51,018 nt of DNA from a virus, in IMG/VR virus record IMGVR_UViG_3300021368_001471, positions 1 through 51,018 of that record. The stretch is one strand, 5' to 3'. The notes beneath the pieces were generated by a model. The model did no database searches and had not been told where the DNA came from. It worked only from the letters and a program-made list of their open reading frames with translations. The position numbers were made by a program, and so were the translations under genes. Positions 27,016 to 35,352 of this stretch are shown here, one piece after another (positions within the stretch are counted from its first letter, which is position 1; each line of letters starts with the position of its first letter).

Positions 27016-29196
27016 ATGCCACTGAATTTAGCATCTCCTGGTATTGTCGTAAGGGAAGTAGACCTTACGGCTGGACGCGTAGATCCCACTTCTGATAAAG
27101 TTGCTGGCATCGTTGCTCCATTTGAAAAAGGACCAGTAGAAACTCCCACATTAGTCGAAACTGAAGCAGACTTGCTTAACAATTTCGGTGAACCCCATGC
27201 AGCAAATAACCAATATGAGTATTGGTATACTGCTTCTTCCTATCTTGCCTATGGTGGGGTAGCAAGAGTTGTAAGATCAGACAATGCTGGTCTCTACAAT
27301 GGTAAAGTTGGATCTGCAACTAGTATCAAGGTTAAGAGTCCAGAGGACTACACCAACCAAGGGTATGATACTAACACGATCAACAATGTTACCTTTGTTG
27401 CCAAGAACCCAGGAACCTGGTCAAACGGTCTCAAAGTTGCCATTATTGATGGTAAAGCAGACCAAAGACTGACTGGTTATTCTGGTACAGCTCTACAGGT
27501 TGGATACGGTGTTACTCAGAGAGTACCTGCCAACACTGTTGTTCCTGGTGCCGGATCGACTTCTGTTCTCGATGGTTACTTCAAAGGAGTTGTCACCAAC
27601 GTAGACGGAACCAATGTTGATGTTAAGTTTGTAGCACACGTTGCTGCTGACAATACTGTAACCAACAGAGACTATACACCTGGTGGTATCTACAGATTCT
27701 CTAACACTGCTAACGGTGCTGATAGTGTTACCGCATTGTTCATCTATGACAATGCATCTAACGAACAGGGTCTGTCAACCTACACTGCACAGTTAGACTG
27801 GTTCGATCAGCAATCAATCACTCTCACTGGATCTACCGTTAAGTGGAACAGAGTTGCCGAAAGACCAACCACAACTGCTTACGGTGCTGCTCGCAATGCT
27901 AGAAACGATGAGGTTCATGTCGTAGTATATGACGATCTCGGTAAAGTTTCTGGTAATGCTGGTACATTGCTTGAGAAGCATCTGGGTCTGTCTAAAGCAA
28001 CTGATGCTGAGTTCTCTGCTGGAACTGATCAATACTGGAGAGGTTGGTTACAATTCCAATCTCAGAATATCTTCGGTGGTGGTCAACCAACAGGTGTTGT
28101 AACAACTGGTTTCGCAGCTGGTGCTGGTGGAACTACGTTCACCCTGGCAGGTGATGGTGGATGGGATCAGAAAGCATCTGATACTACCTTCGATGCATAT
28201 GGAAACGAAACCCTGACACTCTCTGGTGGTAAGGACTACGGTAACACAACTGGCATTACTACAAATGCTGGACTGATGGTTAACGTCGGTGATCTTGCTA
28301 CAGGTTATGACCTGTTCGAAAATCCAGATAGTTATGACATCGATTACCTGCTGATGGGATCTGGTGCTCATGGCATGGCAGAAACCCAAGCAATTGCCAA
28401 CAAGATTGTTGCTGTTGCTGAAGAAAGAAAGGATGCCGTCGCATTTGTTTCTCCATATCGTCAAGCATTCCTTGCTGACGGTGCTATGATCTCACTCAAT
28501 AGCACATCGACAATCACTGACAACCTGGTAAGTTACTACTCTGCTATCACCTCATCTTCTTATGCGGTGTTCGATAGCAGTTACAAGTACACCTATGACA
28601 GATTCGGTGATACCTTCAGATATGTCCCAATGAACGGTGACATGGCTGGTCTGTGTGCAAGAAACGACATTAACAACTTCCCATGGTTCTCTCCTGCAGG
28701 AACCACAAGAGGTGCAATCCTGAATGCCGTTAAGTTGGCATACAACCCAACCAAGGCACAGAGAGATGTTCTTTACTCTAACAGAGTAAACCCTGTCATC
28801 TTCTCACCTGGTTCCGGTATTGTTCTGTTCGGTGATAAGACTGCTCTGGCAAGAGCATCTGCCTTCGATAGAATCAACGTTCGTCGTCTGTTCATCTATC
28901 TGGAGAAAGCAATTTCTGCTGCTGCCAGAGATCAGATGTTCGAATTCAACGATGAGATTACTAGAACAAACTTTGTTAGCATCGTTGAGCCTTTCCTGCG
29001 TGATGTTCAGGCAAAGAGAGGCATCACTGACTTCGTAGTCAAGTGTGATGAGACGAATAACACTGCTGCAGTGATCGATAACAATGAATTTGTTGCCGAT
29101 ATCTACATCAAACCAAATCGTTCCATCAACTTCATCGGTCTGACCTTCGTTGCCACTCGCACGGGTGTCAGCTTTGAGGAAGTTCTCGGAGTATAA
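27016..29196 (+). CDS. 18: Tail sheath protein gp18
   Basis: Contractile sheath subunit. The N-terminus LASPGIVVREVDLTAG followed by VAGIVAPFEKGPVETPTLVE and NNFGEP is diagnostic of T4-type sheath proteins. The C-terminal region (PVIFSPGSGIVLFGDKTALA, FDRINVRRLFIYLEKAI, ending in GVSFEEVLGV) is the conserved sheath core. It is 726 residues against 659 in T4. An AGGAGA ribosome-binding site sits 5 bases before the start, among the strongest in the window. It is transcribed with the tube gene, which starts 20 bases later. Confidence 0.96.
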   Translation: MPLNLASPGIVVREVDLTAGRVDPTSDKVAGIVAPFEKGPVETPTLVETEADLLNNFGEPHAANNQYEYWYTASSYLAYGGVARVVRSDNAGLYNGKVGSATSIKVKSPEDYTNQGYDTNTINNVTFVAKNPGTWSNGLKVAIIDGKADQRLTGYSGTALQVGYGVTQRVPANTVVPGAGSTSVLDGYFKGVVTNVDGTNVDVKFVAHVAADNTVTNRDYTPGGIYRFSNTANGADSVTALFIYDNASNEQGLSTYTAQLDWFDQQSITLTGSTVKWNRVAERPTTTAYGAARNARNDEVHVVVYDDLGKVSGNAGTLLEKHLGLSKATDAEFSAGTDQYWRGWLQFQSQNIFGGGQPTGVVTTGFAAGAGGTTFTLAGDGGWDQKASDTTFDAYGNETLTLSGGKDYGNTTGITTNAGLMVNVGDLATGYDLFENPDSYDIDYLLMGSGAHGMAETQAIANKIVAVAEERKDAVAFVSPYRQAFLADGAMISLNSTSTITDNLVSYYSAITSSSYAVFDSSYKYTYDRFGDTFRYVPMNGDMAGLCARNDINNFPWFSPAGTTRGAILNAVKLAYNPTKAQRDVLYSNRVNPVIFSPGSGIVLFGDKTALARASAFDRINVRRLFIYLEKAISAAARDQMFEFNDEITRTNFVSIVEPFLRDVQAKRGITDFVVKCDETNNTAAVIDNNEFVADIYIKPNRSINFIGLTFVATRTGVSFEEVLGV

Positions 29197-29216
29197 TCTA
29201 AAGAGGTAACAAACCG

Positions 29217-29849
29217 ATGGCAGACTTAATTCAACAACAAAATCCCCCAAAGACAGCTGATCGTACTATCGACAGATTCAAAAGCAGATTGTCTGGTGGC
29301 ATCGCCAGACCTAATCTGTTTGAGGTTGTTCTGACCTTCCCCGATGGTGTAGTCGATCCTAGCGTAAATGATCTGGATTCCAAGTCCAGATTCCTGGTAA
29401 AAGGTGCAAACCTTCCAGCATCCAACATCACACCAATCACCATTCCTTTCAGAGGACGTAATCTCAAGATTGCTGGTGACAGAACATTCGATGTATGGAC
29501 CATCACTGTTATCAACGATACTGACTTTGCGATCAGAGGTTCCTTCGAAAGATGGATGAACTCTGTTGCTAAGGTATCCGATAACTCTGGTAACACAGAT
29601 CCACTGGATTATCAGACTGATGCTATTGTCCACCAACTTGGACGTGCTCCTGTAACTGGTGGTGCTGGTGCTCAAGAAAGTGCAACTGATCAACCCATTC
29701 TTAGAAGTTATCAGTTCCATGGAATCTTCCCAACTGCAGTTTCTGCAATTGATCTGAACTACGATAACACTGATGCTATCGAAGAGTTCACTGTTGAACT
29801 TCAAGTTCAGTGGTGGGAAGCCGTTGGAAACGGTGGTACTATTGCCTGA
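29217..29849 (+). CDS. 19: Tail tube protein gp19
   Basis: Inner tube subunit. Residues 25-60 (LSGGIARPNLFEVVLTFPDG) and 65-110 (FLVKGANLPASNITPITIPF, then RGRNLKIAGDRTFDVWTITV) show the gp19 pattern of a membrane-free beta-barrel with ANLPAS and FRGRxxKIAGDRTF. FERWMNSVAKV and LRSYQFHGIFPTAVSAIDLN also fit. It is 210 residues against 163 in T4, with the extra length near the N-terminus and around residue 145. AAGAGG upstream (29201-29206) serves as ribosome-binding site. Confidence 0.95.
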   Translation: MADLIQQQNPPKTADRTIDRFKSRLSGGIARPNLFEVVLTFPDGVVDPSVNDLDSKSRFLVKGANLPASNITPITIPFRGRNLKIAGDRTFDVWTITVINDTDFAIRGSFERWMNSVAKVSDNSGNTDPLDYQTDAIVHQLGRAPVTGGAGAQESATDQPILRSYQFHGIFPTAVSAIDLNYDNTDAIEEFTVELQVQWWEAVGNGGTIA

Positions 29850-29855
29850 TAAATA
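29848..29855 (+). promoter_or_regulatory. Late promoter GATAAATA before gp20
   Basis: GATAAATA overlapping the gp19 stop, ending 23 bases before the gp20 start. Confidence 0.7.
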
Positions 29856-29878
29856 GTACAATAAACGCAAACTTTAAG

Positions 29879-31534
29879 ATGGCAAGGTTGTTTGGTTTTT
29901 CGATTGAGGAAAACGACGATAAATCAAAAGGTGTAGTCAGTCCTGTTCCTCCCACTCAGGAGGACGGGGCTGATTTTTATGTCTCTACAGCTTTTGGTAG
30001 CCAGACAATTGATTTTGAGGGTGTTTACAAGAGTGAGTATGAACTGATTCGTAGATATCGTGAGATGGCACTCCATCCAGAGTGTGATCAAGCGATTGAA
30101 AACGTAATCAATGAAGCTATTGTAAGTGATCTAGATGATTCTCCTGTTGAAATTGATCTGAGCAACTTGAATGCTAGTGATGGCATCAAGGATAAAATTA
30201 GAAAAGAATTTAAGCACATCAAAGATCTTCTAGACTTTGATAAAAAATCTCATGAGATCTTCCGTAACTGGTATGTTGATGGAAGAATTTATTACAACAA
30301 AGTAATTGATATCAAGAGACCTCAGGATGGTATTCAAGAGTTGAGATATATCGATGCTCTGAAGATGAGGTATGTAAGAAAAGAGAAGAACAAGAATAAA
30401 GATAGAGCAGATCTGTTTAACACAAAATCTGTAGATGATGCACAGAGAGTTGTCTTCCCAGAACTAGAAGATTACTTTATCTACACACCAAAGATTAATT
30501 ACCCCACTACAGTCCCATCGATGGGTGGTGGACAGAAAGGTATTAAGTTTGCTCCAGATTCTATTTCATATTGCACATCCGGTCTTGTAGATAGAAACCG
30601 TCACACTGTACTTTCCTATCTGCAGAAGGCAACTAAGTCTCTCAATCAACTGAGAATGATTGAAGATTCTCTGGTTATCTACCGTTTGAGCAGAGCACCA
30701 GAACGTAGAATCTTCTACATCGATGTAGGTAATCTACCTAAGGTAAAGGCAGAACAATATCTGCGTGATGTTATGAATCGTTATCGTAACAAGCTTGTGT
30801 ATAATGCACAGACTGGTGAGATTCGTGACGATAAGAAATACATGAGCATGCTGGAAGATTTCTGGCTGCCACGTCGTGAAGGTGGTAGAGGAACTGAGAT
30901 CACCACTCTGCCAGGTGGACAGAATTTAGGTGAACTGTCTGATATTGAATACTTCCAAAAGAAACTTTATAGATCTCTGGGTGTACCAGAATCTAGAATG
31001 CCTGGTTCTGGTGATGGTTTCAACCTTGGACGTTCTTCTGAGATTCTTCGTGATGAGATTTCTTTCAGTAAGTTTGTAGGTAGACTGCGCAAGAGATTTA
31101 GCAATCTGTTCTTAGATATGCTGAAAACTCAACTGCTGCTTAAGAACATCTGCACTCCTGAAGATTGGGAGATCATGTCTGAGCACATTCAGTTCGATTA
31201 TCTTTATGATAATCACTTTGCTGAACTGAAAGAAGCAGAACTGATGAACAACAGAATGGCACTCCTTCAACAGGTAGAACCATATGTTGGTAGATACTAC
31301 TCTACTGAGTATGTCCGCAGAAAAGTTCTGAGACAGAAAGATACTGAGATTCTTGAGATCGATGCTCAGATCGAAGATGAAATCGAAAGAGGTATCATCC
31401 CAGATCCTAACGATCAAATGCTTGAAATGGAACCTGGTATGCAACCAGGAATGGAGCAACAACCCCCTGAAGAAAATATGCGTCAGAGGGGAAATGAAAT
31501 GACTGACACTGATTTAGATGTCGGCGTAATATAA
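29879..31534 (+). CDS. 20: Portal protein gp20
   Basis: Dodecameric portal at the special vertex. The start ATG at 29879 is chosen because the upstream reading frame overlaps gp19 and the late promoter. Typical gp20 blocks are YESELIRRYREMALHPECD-like (EYELIRRYREMALHPECDQA), IENVINEAIV, RNWYVDGRIYYNKVID, RIFYIDVGNLPKVKAEQYLR, VYNAQTGEIRDDKKYMSMLE, DFWLPRREGGRGTEITTLPG and GQNLGELSDIEYFQKKLYRS. It is 551 residues against 524 in T4, with a Met/Gln/Glu-rich C-terminal tail. The next late promoter spans the stop codon. Confidence 0.96.
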   Translation: MARLFGFSIEENDDKSKGVVSPVPPTQEDGADFYVSTAFGSQTIDFEGVYKSEYELIRRYREMALHPECDQAIENVINEAIVSDLDDSPVEIDLSNLNASDGIKDKIRKEFKHIKDLLDFDKKSHEIFRNWYVDGRIYYNKVIDIKRPQDGIQELRYIDALKMRYVRKEKNKNKDRADLFNTKSVDDAQRVVFPELEDYFIYTPKINYPTTVPSMGGGQKGIKFAPDSISYCTSGLVDRNRHTVLSYLQKATKSLNQLRMIEDSLVIYRLSRAPERRIFYIDVGNLPKVKAEQYLRDVMNRYRNKLVYNAQTGEIRDDKKYMSMLEDFWLPRREGGRGTEITTLPGGQNLGELSDIEYFQKKLYRSLGVPESRMPGSGDGFNLGRSSEILRDEISFSKFVGRLRKRFSNLFLDMLKTQLLLKNICTPEDWEIMSEHIQFDYLYDNHFAELKEAELMNNRMALLQQVEPYVGRYYSTEYVRRKVLRQKDTEILEIDAQIEDEIERGIIPDPNDQMLEMEPGMQPGMEQQPPEENMRQRGNEMTDTDLDVGVI

Positions 31535-31537
31535 ATA
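31530..31537 (+). promoter_or_regulatory. Late promoter TATAAATA before the gp67-like gene
   Basis: Exact TATAAATA overlapping the gp20 stop, ending 25 bases before the start at 31563. It would feed the prohead core and protease genes. Confidence 0.75.
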
Positions 31538-31562
31538 ACCAATATACTACAATATTAAGAAA

Positions 31563-31757
31563 ATGAACGACGTTATTGATCTTATTGCTACGGATTCTTC
31601 CGCGTCTGAGATCAGTGATAAAATCAAGGATTTGCTTTTTAACAAAGCAGCAGAAAGAGTTGACGCACTTAGACCACACGTTGCCAATTCTCTTTTTGAT
31701 GGAGAGTCAGAAGGTGAAGAAATTGAAACCACTGATACAGAAGTAGAGGAGAACTAA
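31563..31757 (+). CDS. 67: Prohead core protein, gp67-like
   Basis: 64 residues: an amphipathic N-terminal helix (VIDLIATDSSASEISDKIKD), a KAAERVDALRPHVANSLFDG segment and an acidic tail (GESEGEEIETTDTEVEEN). T4 gp67 is likewise a small two-part protein with a helical start, an A-R-x-x-x-hhhh-x-x-E-x-hhIAxNFL-like centre and a very acidic tail, and lies between 20 and 21. The assignment rests on position, size and this pattern. The stop overlaps the next start (TAATG). Confidence 0.75.
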   Translation: MNDVIDLIATDSSASEISDKIKDLLFNKAAERVDALRPHVANSLFDGESEGEEIETTDTEVEEN

Positions 31758-32023
31758 TGGCTAGATTACTAGTTTTAGGTGACGAAATCACCGTTGCTGC
31801 TGGAGCTGGTAACAGTACCACAGTTGACAGTGCCACTGTTGTCAGAGTACTAAATGCTTCTGGTAGCACGGTTCAAATTATTGTTCAAAATTCTTCCTTT
31901 GCTGGTATTGGATCTTTTACCATGTTAAACAGCACTTCGGAGTTGATTGAGAAGAAGGCAACCGATCTTATCCATAGCACTGGTGGAACCGTTAGACTCG
32001 CAAAAGTAGGATTTACAGGCTAA
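31757..32023 (+). CDS. Small beta-rich protein, paralogue of the gene at 24747
   Basis: 88 residues at the position of T4 gene 68 but not resembling it. It aligns with the 97-residue protein before gp17: LLVLGDEITVAAGAGNS against IKILGESTQVNAGSGTS, and ATDLIHSTGG-x-V against RTDLIYSSASDV, both ending in a V-x-x-x-G. It is beta-rich with no signal peptide and no cysteine. Placement between core protein and protease genes suggests a capsid-associated or assembly role. Function is not recognised. Confidence 0.7.
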   Translation: MARLLVLGDEITVAAGAGNSTTVDSATVVRVLNASGSTVQIIVQNSSFAGIGSFTMLNSTSELIEKKATDLIHSTGGTVRLAKVGFTG

Positions 32024-32027
32024 TCAA

Positions 32028-32678
32028 ATGAAACTTATTAGAGAGGAAATCGAAAACGTAGAGGTTATCGTTGAACAACGCAACGGTAAGAAGAATCTCT
32101 ACATTGAGGGTGTATTCCTTCAGGGAGACATCAAGAATCGTAATGGCAGAATGTATCCTGCTGAAACTCTTGCTAAAGAAGTAGGTAGATACAATGAGTC
32201 TTTCATTCAGAAAGGACGTGCTCTTGGAGAACTTGGTCATCCTGATGGTCCTACGATTAACCTTGATCGTGTTTCCCACAAGATTACCTCTCTGAGACAG
32301 GAAGGTTCTAACTGGGTAGGTAGAGCACAGATTCTTTCTACTCCCATGGGAACCATTGCCAAGAACCTTCTTGATGAAGGTGTCAAACTCGGTGTTTCTT
32401 CCAGAGGCATGGGTTCTCTGAAAGAAGATCGTAATGGTATTAAGGTAGTTGGTGAAGACTTTATGCTTGCCACTGCTGCTGATATCGTTGCAGATCCTTC
32501 TGCTCCAGATGCTTTTGTAAATGGCATCATGGAAGGTAAGGATTGGGTTTGGGATGGTGGAATTCTCCGCGAAAAGTATGCTGAGAAAACCTATAAGAAA
32601 GTCAATACTCTTGTCGATCAAAGAAGACTTGAGGAAAATAAACTAAATCTATTTCAAGATTTCTTACAAAATCTCTGA
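32028..32678 (+). CDS. 21: Prohead core protease gp21
   Basis: Serine protease that cleaves the scaffold and capsid proteins during prohead maturation. Visible motifs are GDIKNRNGRMYPAETL, GELGHPDGPTINLDRVSHKI (His71 and His84 are candidate catalytic residues) and LGVSSRGMGSL (Ser124/125 within the S-S-R-G motif of the herpesvirus-type/gp21 fold). Length is 216 residues, close to 212 in T4. It lies directly before scaffold gp22 as in T4. Its expected (I/L)xE target occurs in gp23 here as LNE at residues 55-57. Confidence 0.95.
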   Translation: MKLIREEIENVEVIVEQRNGKKNLYIEGVFLQGDIKNRNGRMYPAETLAKEVGRYNESFIQKGRALGELGHPDGPTINLDRVSHKITSLRQEGSNWVGRAQILSTPMGTIAKNLLDEGVKLGVSSRGMGSLKEDRNGIKVVGEDFMLATAADIVADPSAPDAFVNGIMEGKDWVWDGGILREKYAEKTYKKVNTLVDQRRLEENKLNLFQDFLQNL

Positions 32679-32681
32679 AAT

Positions 32682-32693
32682 AATAAATAAATA
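32682..32693 (+). promoter_or_regulatory. Late promoter(s), overlapping AATAAATA pair before gp22
   Basis: Two overlapping AATAAATA copies (32682-32689, 32686-32693) shortly after the gp21 stop. The second ends 39 bases before the gp22 start, where GGAG (32719-32722) gives a ribosome-binding site. A near-match AATAAATC at 32711-32718 is probably too close to the start to serve. Confidence 0.65.
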
Positions 32694-32732
32694 CAGATTA
32701 TCACTAGTCTAATAAATCGGAGCAACCGAAAA

Positions 32733-33797
32733 ATGTCCGCTGGTAACGAATTACAAGAAATGGAAAATCCCGTAACAAGGGGTGCGAAAGCCGCAGACCC
32801 CATGGATACCTCCAAGAAAGCATCTTATACTGCTGCTCAAGGTACAGTAGAAGATCTTGGTGGTCCTACCCCTGAAAACTATAAGCCCGATGATATGTCG
32901 GCTGCACTCAAGGCTCCTTCTCTGGCAACAGTAAAGGATATCGTTAATAAGGGTGCAAAACCTGCTGAAGCAATGCCTAAGGCACCTAAGTATGCTGAAG
33001 AAACTGAGGCTGAGGAAGGTCAAGAGGTAGTTGCGGAAACTGAAGAGAAGACAGAAGATGCTATCGTAGAGACTCCTGAAGTTTCTGTTGATCAAGATCT
33101 TGCTGCTCTGTTCGGTGGTGAGGAACTCAGTGAAGAGTTCCAAGAAAAGGCAAAGACAATTTTCGAGGCTGCTCTGACAGCCAAGGTTAGTGAAGTCCAA
33201 GAAACTCTTGCTGCTGAATACGAAAAGGCTCTCTCTGAGAACCTTGTTTCGGTTAAGGAAGAGTTGGTAGAAAGACTCGATGCATATCTTGAGTATGTCG
33301 CTGATGAGTGGCTTACTGAGAATGCCATCGAAGTTGAGCATGGTCTGAAGACCGAAATGACTGATTCGTTCCTTACTGGAATGAAGAGTCTCTTTGAAGA
33401 TCATTATGTCACTATCCCTGACGATAAGTACAATGTTCTTGAGAGCATGGTAGATAAACTTGATGAAATGGAGTCTAAACTCAACGAGCAAATTGAGAAG
33501 AATGTTGCTCTTACAGGAAGACTTGCTGAGACCACTGCTGAAGGTATCTTCGCAAAGGTAACAGAAGGTCTTGCTGATACACAAAAAGAAAAGCTTGCTT
33601 CTTTAGTTGAAGGTGTTGAGTTTGCGGGTGAAGAAGAATACCGTGAAAAGATTGTTACCCTGAGGGAATCATATTTCCCTTCTGAGAAGGGTACTACTGC
33701 TGCAACTGAGACACTTTCGGAAGCCGTCTCTGATCCAGAACCAGAATTGGGATCTGGTCACATGGCTGCCTATCTCAGAGCACTTACCATTAAATAA
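32733..33797 (+). CDS. 22: Prohead scaffold protein gp22
   Basis: Internal scaffold removed by gp21 during maturation. The 354-residue chain is very rich in Glu, Ala, Lys and Leu. Residues 130-215 and 240-310 are long predicted helices/coiled coils (EEFQEKAKTIFEAALTAKVS, ESMVDKLDEMESKLNEQIEK). The N-terminal third is a flexible Glu-rich part. It ends in GHMAAYLRALTIK, a typical cyanophage gp22 end. It is larger than T4 gp22 (269). Position between gp21 and gp23 is decisive. Confidence 0.92.
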   Translation: MSAGNELQEMENPVTRGAKAADPMDTSKKASYTAAQGTVEDLGGPTPENYKPDDMSAALKAPSLATVKDIVNKGAKPAEAMPKAPKYAEETEAEEGQEVVAETEEKTEDAIVETPEVSVDQDLAALFGGEELSEEFQEKAKTIFEAALTAKVSEVQETLAAEYEKALSENLVSVKEELVERLDAYLEYVADEWLTENAIEVEHGLKTEMTDSFLTGMKSLFEDHYVTIPDDKYNVLESMVDKLDEMESKLNEQIEKNVALTGRLAETTAEGIFAKVTEGLADTQKEKLASLVEGVEFAGEEEYREKIVTLRESYFPSEKGTTAATETLSEAVSDPEPELGSGHMAAYLRALTIK

Positions 33798-33803
33798 TAA
33801 ATC
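33796..33803 (+). promoter_or_regulatory. Probable late promoter AATAAATC before gp23
   Basis: AATAAATC differs from NATAAATA only in the last base and sits 25 bases before the gp23 start, the same spacing as the other sites. AAGGAG at 33819-33824 is a strong ribosome-binding site. Confidence 0.55.
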
Positions 33804-33828
33804 CTCAAACTTAAACTAAAGGAGAACA

Positions 33829-35262
33829 ATGTTCAATTCAGATAAACTTATGGAGAAGTGGGGTCCTCTGCTGAATGCAGAGTCCTGCGATCCTATCAAA
33901 GACTCCCACAGAAAGGCTGTTACTGCCGTTCTGCTTGAGAACCAAGAGCAATTCCTGCGTGAGCAGCATGCTTTTGACAACGGTGGAATGCTGAACGAAT
34001 CCCCCACCAATGCTGCTAATGCTGCTGGTGCTTCCGGTGGTTTCAGTGGTGGTGCTGATGCATCCGGTCCTGTTGCTGGTTTCGACCCCGTTCTGATCTC
34101 CCTGATCAGACGTTCTATGCCTAACCTGGTTGCTTATGACCTGGCTGGTGTTCAACCAATGAATGGTCCTACTGGACTGATCTTCGCAATGCGTTCCCGC
34201 TACTCCACTCAGGGTGGCACAGAAGCTCTGTTCGACGAGCCCGATACCGCATTCTCCTCTACAAGGGATGGTGCTCTTTCTGGCAACTACTCTGGTCAAC
34301 CCTTCACTGGAGCCGCAGTTGGTTTCGGTACTACAGGTGATCAGCGTGGAACCAACCCTGCTGTACTGTCTGGTGCTGGTACAACCACTGGCATTGGTAC
34401 TCAGTATAACGTCGGTCAAGGTATGGAGACCGGCACTTCCGAGTCTCTTGGAGAGACCGGTGAGCAGGACTTCGGTGAAATGGCTTTCTCGATCGAGAAA
34501 GTTACCGTTACTGCTAAGTCCCGTGCTCTGAAGGCAGAATACTCCCTGGAACTGGCACAAGACCTTAAGGCAATCCACGGTCTGAATGCTGAAGCCGAAC
34601 TGGCTAACATCCTCAGCACTGAGATCCTTGCTGAAATCAACCGTGAGGTTATCCGTTCGATCTACAAGGTTGCTGAGAACGGTGCTCAGGCAAACGTTGC
34701 CACTGCAGGTACATTCGACCTCGACGTTGACTCCAACGGTAGATGGTCGGTTGAGAAGTTCAAAGGACTTCTGTTCCAGATCGAAAGAGATGCCAACCGC
34801 ATTGCACAAAGAACTCGTAGAGGGAAGGGTAACATCATCCTGACTTCTGCTGATGTTGCTTCTGCTCTGACCATGGCTGGTGTATTGGATTACACCCCTG
34901 CTCTGAATGCTAACCTGAACGTCGATGACACCGGCAACACATTTGCTGGCACCATCAACGGTAAGTACAGAGTCTACATCGACCCATTCTCTGCCAACAG
35001 TGCTGCTAACCAGTACTACGTTGTCGGTTACAAGGGTTCCAGCCCCTATGATGCTGGTCTGTTCTACTGTCCTTATGTTCCCCTCCAGATGGTTCGTGCC
35101 GTTGGAGAGAACACCTTCCAGCCCAAAATTGGCTTTAAGACCCGTTATGGTCTTATCTCCAACCCATTTGCTGAAGGCAATGCCAACAACCAAGGACTTG
35201 GACGTGTATATCCTGGTGTTAACCGTTACTACCAGAGAGTACGTGTTCAGAACCTCATGTGA
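33829..35262 (+). CDS. 23: Major capsid protein gp23
   Basis: Main shell protein, HK97 fold. The N-terminal peptide (MFNSDKLMEKWGPLL, residues 1-57) ends in LNE, a gp21-type cleavage site; mature protein would start at Ser58. Next come FDPVLISLIRRSMPNLVAYD and LAGVQPMNGPTGLIFAMRSR, near-identical to the T4 block MVRRAIPNLIAFDICGVQPM. EMAFSIEKVTVTAKSRALKA, ELAQDLKAIHGLNAEAELAN and the C-terminal GVNRYYQRVRVQNLM region are also standard. It is 477 residues against 521 in T4. GC content is visibly higher than in neighbours, as often in highly expressed genes. A strong terminator follows. Confidence 0.97.
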   Translation: MFNSDKLMEKWGPLLNAESCDPIKDSHRKAVTAVLLENQEQFLREQHAFDNGGMLNESPTNAANAAGASGGFSGGADASGPVAGFDPVLISLIRRSMPNLVAYDLAGVQPMNGPTGLIFAMRSRYSTQGGTEALFDEPDTAFSSTRDGALSGNYSGQPFTGAAVGFGTTGDQRGTNPAVLSGAGTTTGIGTQYNVGQGMETGTSESLGETGEQDFGEMAFSIEKVTVTAKSRALKAEYSLELAQDLKAIHGLNAEAELANILSTEILAEINREVIRSIYKVAENGAQANVATAGTFDLDVDSNGRWSVEKFKGLLFQIERDANRIAQRTRRGKGNIILTSADVASALTMAGVLDYTPALNANLNVDDTGNTFAGTINGKYRVYIDPFSANSAANQYYVVGYKGSSPYDAGLFYCPYVPLQMVRAVGENTFQPKIGFKTRYGLISNPFAEGNANNQGLGRVYPGVNRYYQRVRVQNLM

Positions 35263-35292
35263 TATAATAGATATCCGTGTGAAGGAAGTGCA

Positions 35293-35317
35293 GGGGACCG
35301 AAAGGTCCCCTTTTTTT
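35293..35317 (+). terminator. Rho-independent terminator after gp23
   Basis: Perfect 7-bp GC-rich stem GGGGACC/GGTCCCC (35293-35299 with 35304-35310), GAAA tetraloop, then seven T (35311-35317). It is the only textbook terminator I see in the window, placed 30 bases after the capsid gene. Confidence 0.93.
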
Positions 35318-35322
35318 ATGCC

Positions 35323-35330
35323 AATAAATA
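35323..35330 (+). promoter_or_regulatory. Late promoter AATAAATA before gp3
   Basis: AATAAATA starts 6 bases after the terminator T-run and ends 22 bases before the gp3 start, so transcription is reset between capsid and the following genes. Confidence 0.75.
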
Positions 35331-35352
35331 AGGTTGTAAAGTCTAAGTCATC

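Noticed and set aside
35260-35268. TGATATAAT directly after gp23
   Set aside because: The same string occurs with the gp23 stop, but the terminator lies 25 bases downstream and no -35 is present; a tiny RNA between them cannot be supported from sequence.
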